Of a stretch of 8,818 nucleotides of DNA, positions 6,094 to 8,818 are shown one piece after another. The stretch's first letter is position 1, and every line of letters starts with the position of its first letter. Under the pieces are notes generated by a model. That model saw only the letters and a program-made list of their open reading frames with translations, searched no databases and was not told the DNA's origin. The stretch covers positions 1-8,818 of the forward strand of contig CAMFIY010000105.1 in assembly GCA_945952575.1 (NCBI GenBank), given 5' to 3'. The stretch is from an uncultured Leucobacter sp. (GTDB lineage: Bacteria > Actinomycetota > Actinomycetes > Actinomycetales > Microbacteriaceae). Position numbers and translations under genes: made by a program.

Positions 6094-7895
6094 GACACGC
6101 GCCCTCCGGCCTCATCGGTGAGGTCCATTCGCGCGACCCAGCCGGTGTGATCCAGCACCTCCGGGCTCATGGTGTCGACGCGCGCGTGCGAGATCTTCGG
6201 ATGGAACGGCCGCTCGTCGCCCTCCCCCTCGGCCACCAGCTCCTCGTGCAGCTTCTCGCCGTGCCGCAGGCCGGTGTAGACGATCTCGATCGACTTGCCC
6301 GACTGCGCGATCATCCGCTTCGCCACATCGAGGATGCCGACCGGCTCCCCCATATCGAGGATGAGCACCTCGCCCGGGCGCCCGATGCCTCCCGCCTGGA
6401 TGACCAGTTGACAGGCCTCCGGGATGGTCATGAAGAACCTGGTGACATCCGGGTGCGTCACCGTCAGCGGTCCGCCCGCCTCGATGAGTGCGCGGAAGGT
6501 CGGCAGCATGGATCCGCGGCTGCCGATCACATTTCCGAAGCGCACCGAGAGGTAGCGCTCGCCGGTCTGCTCCGCCATCCACGCGGTCAGCTTCTCGGCG
6601 ACGCGCTTCGAATGGCCCAGCACGCTCGTCGGGTTCGCCGCCTTGTCCGTCGAGATGTTGACGAAGGTGCCGACGCCCACCGACTGCGCCGCGCGCAGCA
6701 CGTTGAGCGTACCCATCACATTCGTCTTCCAGGCCTCGTCCGGGTACTGCTCCAGCATGGGCAGATGCTTCAACGCCGCGGTGTGGAACACCACGTCCGG
6801 CCTGCGCTCGGCGAAGATTCCGAGCAGCGCCTCGGCGTCGCGGATGTCGTTCAGCACCACGTCGCGCGTATCGAGCAGGCCGTGACCGCTGATGGCGAGC
6901 TGCGTCGCCTGCAGCGCGGTCTCGTCGCGATCGAGCAGAATCAGCTCCCGAGGTGCGAAGCGCGCCAACTGGCGGCAGAGCTCCGAGCCGATGGATCCGC
7001 CCGCGCCGGTCACCAGAACGACGCGGTCCTGGACGTACTTCGCGATCGACTCGAGCTCCAGTCGCACCGGATGCCTGCCGATCAGGTCCTCGATGGAGAG
7101 CTCGCGCACCTCGGCGATCGACGAGGAGTTCTGCAGGATCTGCTCGAGCGGCGGCAGCACCATGACCGAGAGGCCCAGCTTGTCCGCGGCGGCGTCGATC
7201 CGGCGCATCACCGAGGCGTCCGCATCTCCGATGCAGACGAGCAGCGTCGTGGCCCGAGTCTCGCGAGCGATCCGTTCGAGGTCGCCGAACCGGCCGAGCA
7301 CGCGCACCCCGCGCACCTCGAGGTTGCCCTTGCGCGGATCATCGTCGAGGAACCCGACCGGCAGCATCTCGGAGGCCTGGTCCGTGAGCAGCCGCTTGAC
7401 CGTCTGATTCCCGAGATAGCCGGCGCCGTAGAGCAGCGCCCGGCTCGCCCCGTCTCCCGGTTTGATCCGCCGCTCGGCCACGAGACGCGCCACGTAGCGG
7501 GTGGCGGCCATGAGGGTGAAGCTGATGGGTGCGGCGATGATCATCGCGCTGCGCGGGATCCCGTTCCCGTAGCCGACGAGATAGGCGAACACCCACCCGA
7601 CGGCCATCACGGAGACCGTGTCGAAGGCCAGCGCGCGGACCTCGTCGAAGCCGCCCAACTCGTAGCGGGCGCGGTACAGCCAGAACGCCCAGCCGCCCAG
7701 GAGCTGCAGGACTGCAACAACAGCGATCAGCACGAATGCCCAGCCCCAGTGCACCCGGCTGAACACGAAGTCGAAGCGCAGCACGAGTGCGGCGATGATG
7801 CCCACCGCCCAGGCGGCCACGTCATAGAGGTAGAGCCGCCCGTATCGCTGAGCGAAGTGCACGAACCGTTCGCGCGCAGTATGCGGCACAGGCAT
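6090..7895 (-). CDS. Membrane-bound nucleotide-sugar 4,6-dehydratase/epimerase (WbpM/CapD/PglF type)
   Basis: The 601-residue length and layout match the large WbpM/PglF class, which converts UDP-GlcNAc to a UDP-4-keto-6-deoxy sugar for QuiNAc, FucNAc or bacillosamine-type residues. Seen: an N-terminal membrane region of about four helices (21-40, 52-74, 92-109, 115-135); a first Rossmann domain with YGAGYLG (156-162); and a second, catalytic SDR domain with VTGAGGSIGSEL (295-306). Active-site segment STDKAANPTSVLGHSKR (415-431) follows, then VRFGNVIGSRGSMLPTF (451-467) and TGLRHGEKLHEEL (541-553). The SDR tyrosine position is Leu426, with Lys430 kept; WbpM relatives have Met and short FlaA1 has Tyr there. 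The ATG at 7895-7893 has GGAG 7 bases upstream. Its stop overlaps the next gene's start, so the two are coupled. Whether the product is a C5-inverted or simple 4-keto sugar cannot be told. Confidence 0.92.
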   Translation of the reverse strand: MPVPHTARERFVHFAQRYGRLYLYDVAAWAVGIIAALVLRFDFVFSRVHWGWAFVLIAVVAVLQLLGGWAFWLYRARYELGGFDEVRALAFDTVSVMAVGWVFAYLVGYGNGIPRSAMIIAAPISFTLMAATRYVARLVAERRIKPGDGASRALLYGAGYLGNQTVKRLLTDQASEMLPVGFLDDDPRKGNLEVRGVRVLGRFGDLERIARETRATTLLVCIGDADASVMRRIDAAADKLGLSVMVLPPLEQILQNSSSIAEVRELSIEDLIGRHPVRLELESIAKYVQDRVVLVTGAGGSIGSELCRQLARFAPRELILLDRDETALQATQLAISGHGLLDTRDVVLNDIRDAEALLGIFAERRPDVVFHTAALKHLPMLEQYPDEAWKTNVMGTLNVLRAAQSVGVGTFVNISTDKAANPTSVLGHSKRVAEKLTAWMAEQTGERYLSVRFGNVIGSRGSMLPTFRALIEAGGPLTVTHPDVTRFFMTIPEACQLVIQAGGIGRPGEVLILDMGEPVGILDVAKRMIAQSGKSIEIVYTGLRHGEKLHEELVAEGEGDERPFHPKISHARVDTMSPEVLDHTGWVARMDLTDEAGGRVS

Positions 7896-7991
7896 CCTCC
7901 CACTCCATCGAACCGGGCGACCTCCGGACCGGCTCTATCGAGAATACCGGTCGCATCAGGCCCGATCCTCCGCCCGCGCCCAGCACGGCGA

Positions 7992-8031
7992 ATTGCACCG
8001 GGGCATTCCCTCAACCGGGTCGCGGTGCAAT
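7992..8031. repeat. Perfect 9-bp inverted repeat, operator-like
   Basis: ATTGCACCG (7992-8000) and CGGTGCAAT (8023-8031) are exact inverted copies with 22 bases between them. The arm centres lie 31 bases apart, close to three helical turns. The right arm overlaps the predicted extended -10 of the downstream plus-strand gene, where a bound regulator would block RNA polymerase. With no T run after it on either strand, it does not look like a terminator. Confidence 0.55.
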
Positions 8032-8034
8032 ACT
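8026..8034 (+). promoter_or_regulatory. Extended -10 promoter candidate for the antitoxin-like gene
   Basis: TGC-AATACT has the TGn extension directly before a 4-of-6 match to TATAAT. At 17-base spacing the -35 is only TTCCCT (8006-8011), which is weak, but extended -10 promoters tolerate this. Transcription would begin near 8041 and give a leader of about 58 bases. The element overlaps one arm of the inverted repeat. Confidence 0.4.
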
Positions 8035-8098
8035 GAGGGCGGCGGGGTGTTCGCCCCGTCGAGACGCCGCGGAGCGGCACTGGCTGGAGGGAGCGCCT

Positions 8099-8335
8099 AT
8101 GGCAGCGGAAGATTTCATGAAGAAGGCCGAGGACTTGGCGAAGCAGGCCGGCGACTTCATCTCGGAGCATGCCGACGAAGCGAAGGCCGCACTGAAGAGC
8201 GAGCAGGCTGAGGGAATCAGCGACTCGATCCTCGACGGTGCCGCGGATCTCGCCAACAAGGTCACCGGCGGCAAGTTCGCCGAGCAGGTGGACGATGTCC
8301 GCGAGAACCTCGACAAGAACCTCGGCAATCAGTAG
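8099..8335 (+). CDS. Small MT0933/Rv0909-type antitoxin-like protein
   Basis: A 78-residue, highly charged, Ala/Asp/Glu/Lys-rich and probably all-helical protein with no signal peptide, membrane segment or cysteine. The C-terminal part, ANKVTGGKFAEQVDDVRENL (residues 52-71), has the TGGK(Y/F)xxxVD pattern I associate with the actinobacterial MT0933-like antitoxin family, whose M. tuberculosis member is Rv0909. The family name comes from that locus; many members are orphan genes of unknown function. The ATG at 8099 has a good GGAGG 8 bases upstream, which decides the start. No toxin gene lies next to it: upstream is a divergent glycan gene and downstream is convergent tuf, so it is monocistronic. 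It ends 24 bases before a strong terminator. It could equally be a small stress or DNA-associated protein. Gene reality is near certain; the toxin-antitoxin role is doubtful. Confidence 0.85.
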   Translation: MAAEDFMKKAEDLAKQAGDFISEHADEAKAALKSEQAEGISDSILDGAADLANKVTGGKFAEQVDDVRENLDKNLGNQ

Positions 8336-8359
8336 CCCGTATCAACCTACGAAAAGGAA

Positions 8360-8390
8360 GAACCCCCGGGATCGCTCCCGGGGGTTCTTT
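8360..8390. terminator. Bidirectional intrinsic terminator between the antitoxin-like gene and tuf
   Basis: GAACCCCCGGGA (8360-8371) pairs perfectly with TCCCGGGGGTTC (8376-8387) around a TCGC loop, a 12-bp stem. TTT follows on the plus strand, and TTCCTTTTC follows on the minus strand. It sits between two convergent genes (stops at 8335 and 8406), so it can end both the antitoxin-like mRNA and the tuf mRNA. Confidence 0.92.
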
Positions 8391-8405
8391 CATGTCTCGC
8401 TGAGA

Positions 8406-8818
8406 TTACTCGACGATCTTGGTCACCGTGCCGGCGCCGACGGTGCGGCCGCCCTCACGGATCGCGAAGCCGAGGCCCTCCTCCATGGCGATGGGCTGGA
8501 TCAGCTCAACGACCATGTCGGTGGTGTCGCCGGGCATGACCATCGGCTTGTCCTCGGGCAGGGTGATGACACCGGTCACGTCAGTCGTACGGAAGTAGAA
8601 CTGCGGACGGTAGTTCGTCTCGAACGGGTTGTGGCGGCCGCCCTCTTCCTTCTTCAGGATGTAGGCGGTGCCCTCGAACTTGGTGTGCGGCGTGATCGAG
8701 CCGGGCTTCACGACGACCTGGCCGCGCTCGACGTCCTCACGCTTGGTGCCGCGGAGCAGCAGACCGCAGTTCTCGCCGGCCCAGGCCTCGTCGAGCTGCT
8801 TGTGGAACATCTCGATAC
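8406..8818 (-). CDS. tuf: Elongation factor Tu, C-terminal part (cut by window edge)
   Basis: EF-Tu is the GTPase that delivers aminoacyl-tRNA to the ribosome. Only the last 137 codons are here; the GTPase domain and start lie beyond the right edge. The visible part covers the end of domain 2 and domain 3. It begins near IEMFHKQLDEAWAGENCGLL, runs through RGTKREDVERGQVVVKPG, GGRHNPFETNYRPQFYFRTT and DVTGVITLPEDKPMVMPGD, and ends AIREGGRTVGAGTVTKIVE before a TAA stop. All are canonical. In many bacteria tuf is followed directly by rpsJ. Here a strong terminator follows, and rpsJ is about 4 kb further on. Confidence 0.98.
   Translation of the reverse strand, partial: IEMFHKQLDEAWAGENCGLLLRGTKREDVERGQVVVKPGSITPHTKFEGTAYILKKEEGGRHNPFETNYRPQFYFRTTDVTGVITLPEDKPMVMPGDTTDMVVELIQPIAMEEGLGFAIREGGRTVGAGTVTKIVE

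Larger units (their letters stand above)
7896..8098. other. Divergent intergenic region between the dehydratase and the antitoxin-like gene
   Basis: These 203 bases separate two divergently read genes and should hold promoters for both. Toward the plus strand an extended -10 candidate and a long-spaced inverted repeat are visible, annotated separately. A small hairpin CGGGG-TGTTCG-CCCCG (8043-8058) lies in the plus-strand 5' UTR. Toward the minus strand the best -10 I see is TATTCT near 7943-7948, without a convincing -35, so the dehydratase promoter remains unplaced. Confidence 0.45.

Noticed and set aside
4678..8036. Long plus-strand open frames opposite the dehydratase and transferase genes
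   Set aside because: These are the same codon-bias artefact. The predicted products are His/Arg/Asp-rich low-complexity strings, while the minus-strand products carry full family motifs.

Overview
The window is a high-GC actinobacterial chromosome segment. The ribosomal protein sequences, the MT0933-type antitoxin-like protein and the overall style suggest a member of Microbacteriaceae (Leucobacter/Microbacterium-like). That assignment is judged from memory of the protein sequences, not from a search. Almost all genes are on the minus strand, so the biological order runs from high to low coordinates.

Layout in the direction of transcription. (1) At 8818-8406 is the 3' part of tuf (EF-Tu, cut by the window edge). 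It is closed by a strong 12-bp-stem terminator shared with a convergent plus-strand gene. (2) At 8099-8335 (+) is a 78-residue charged protein of the MT0933/Rv0909 antitoxin-like family, with its own extended -10 promoter candidate and a striking 9-bp inverted repeat. (3) At 7895-4930 (-) are two overlapping genes: a membrane-anchored WbpM/CapD-type nucleotide-sugar 4,6-dehydratase/epimerase, then a WbpL/WecA-type polyprenyl-phosphate sugar-1-phosphate transferase. Together they look like the first committed steps of a surface glycopolymer: make a 6-deoxy-amino sugar nucleotide, then load the sugar phosphate onto undecaprenyl phosphate. (4) At 4929-4443 is a gene-free stretch with two perfect 47-bp direct repeats, several hairpins, a terminator-like stem-loop and a TTGACA promoter candidate. 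(5) From 4442 to the window start is the S10 ribosomal protein operon in canonical order: rpsJ, rplC, rplD, rplW, rplB, rpsS, rplV, rpsC, rplP (cut by the window edge). Gaps range from a 4-base overlap to 26 bases, so this is one polycistronic unit.

The main point of interest is the arrangement. In many bacteria tuf lies directly upstream of rpsJ. Here about 4 kb holding an antitoxin-like gene and a glycan-initiation pair separates them, and the S10 operon appears to have its own promoter insulated by a terminator. The repeats next to this boundary look like a dispersed REP-type element. The ribosomal genes themselves are complete and ordinary. I found no RNA genes, insertion sequences, CRISPR arrays or clear previously undescribed system.
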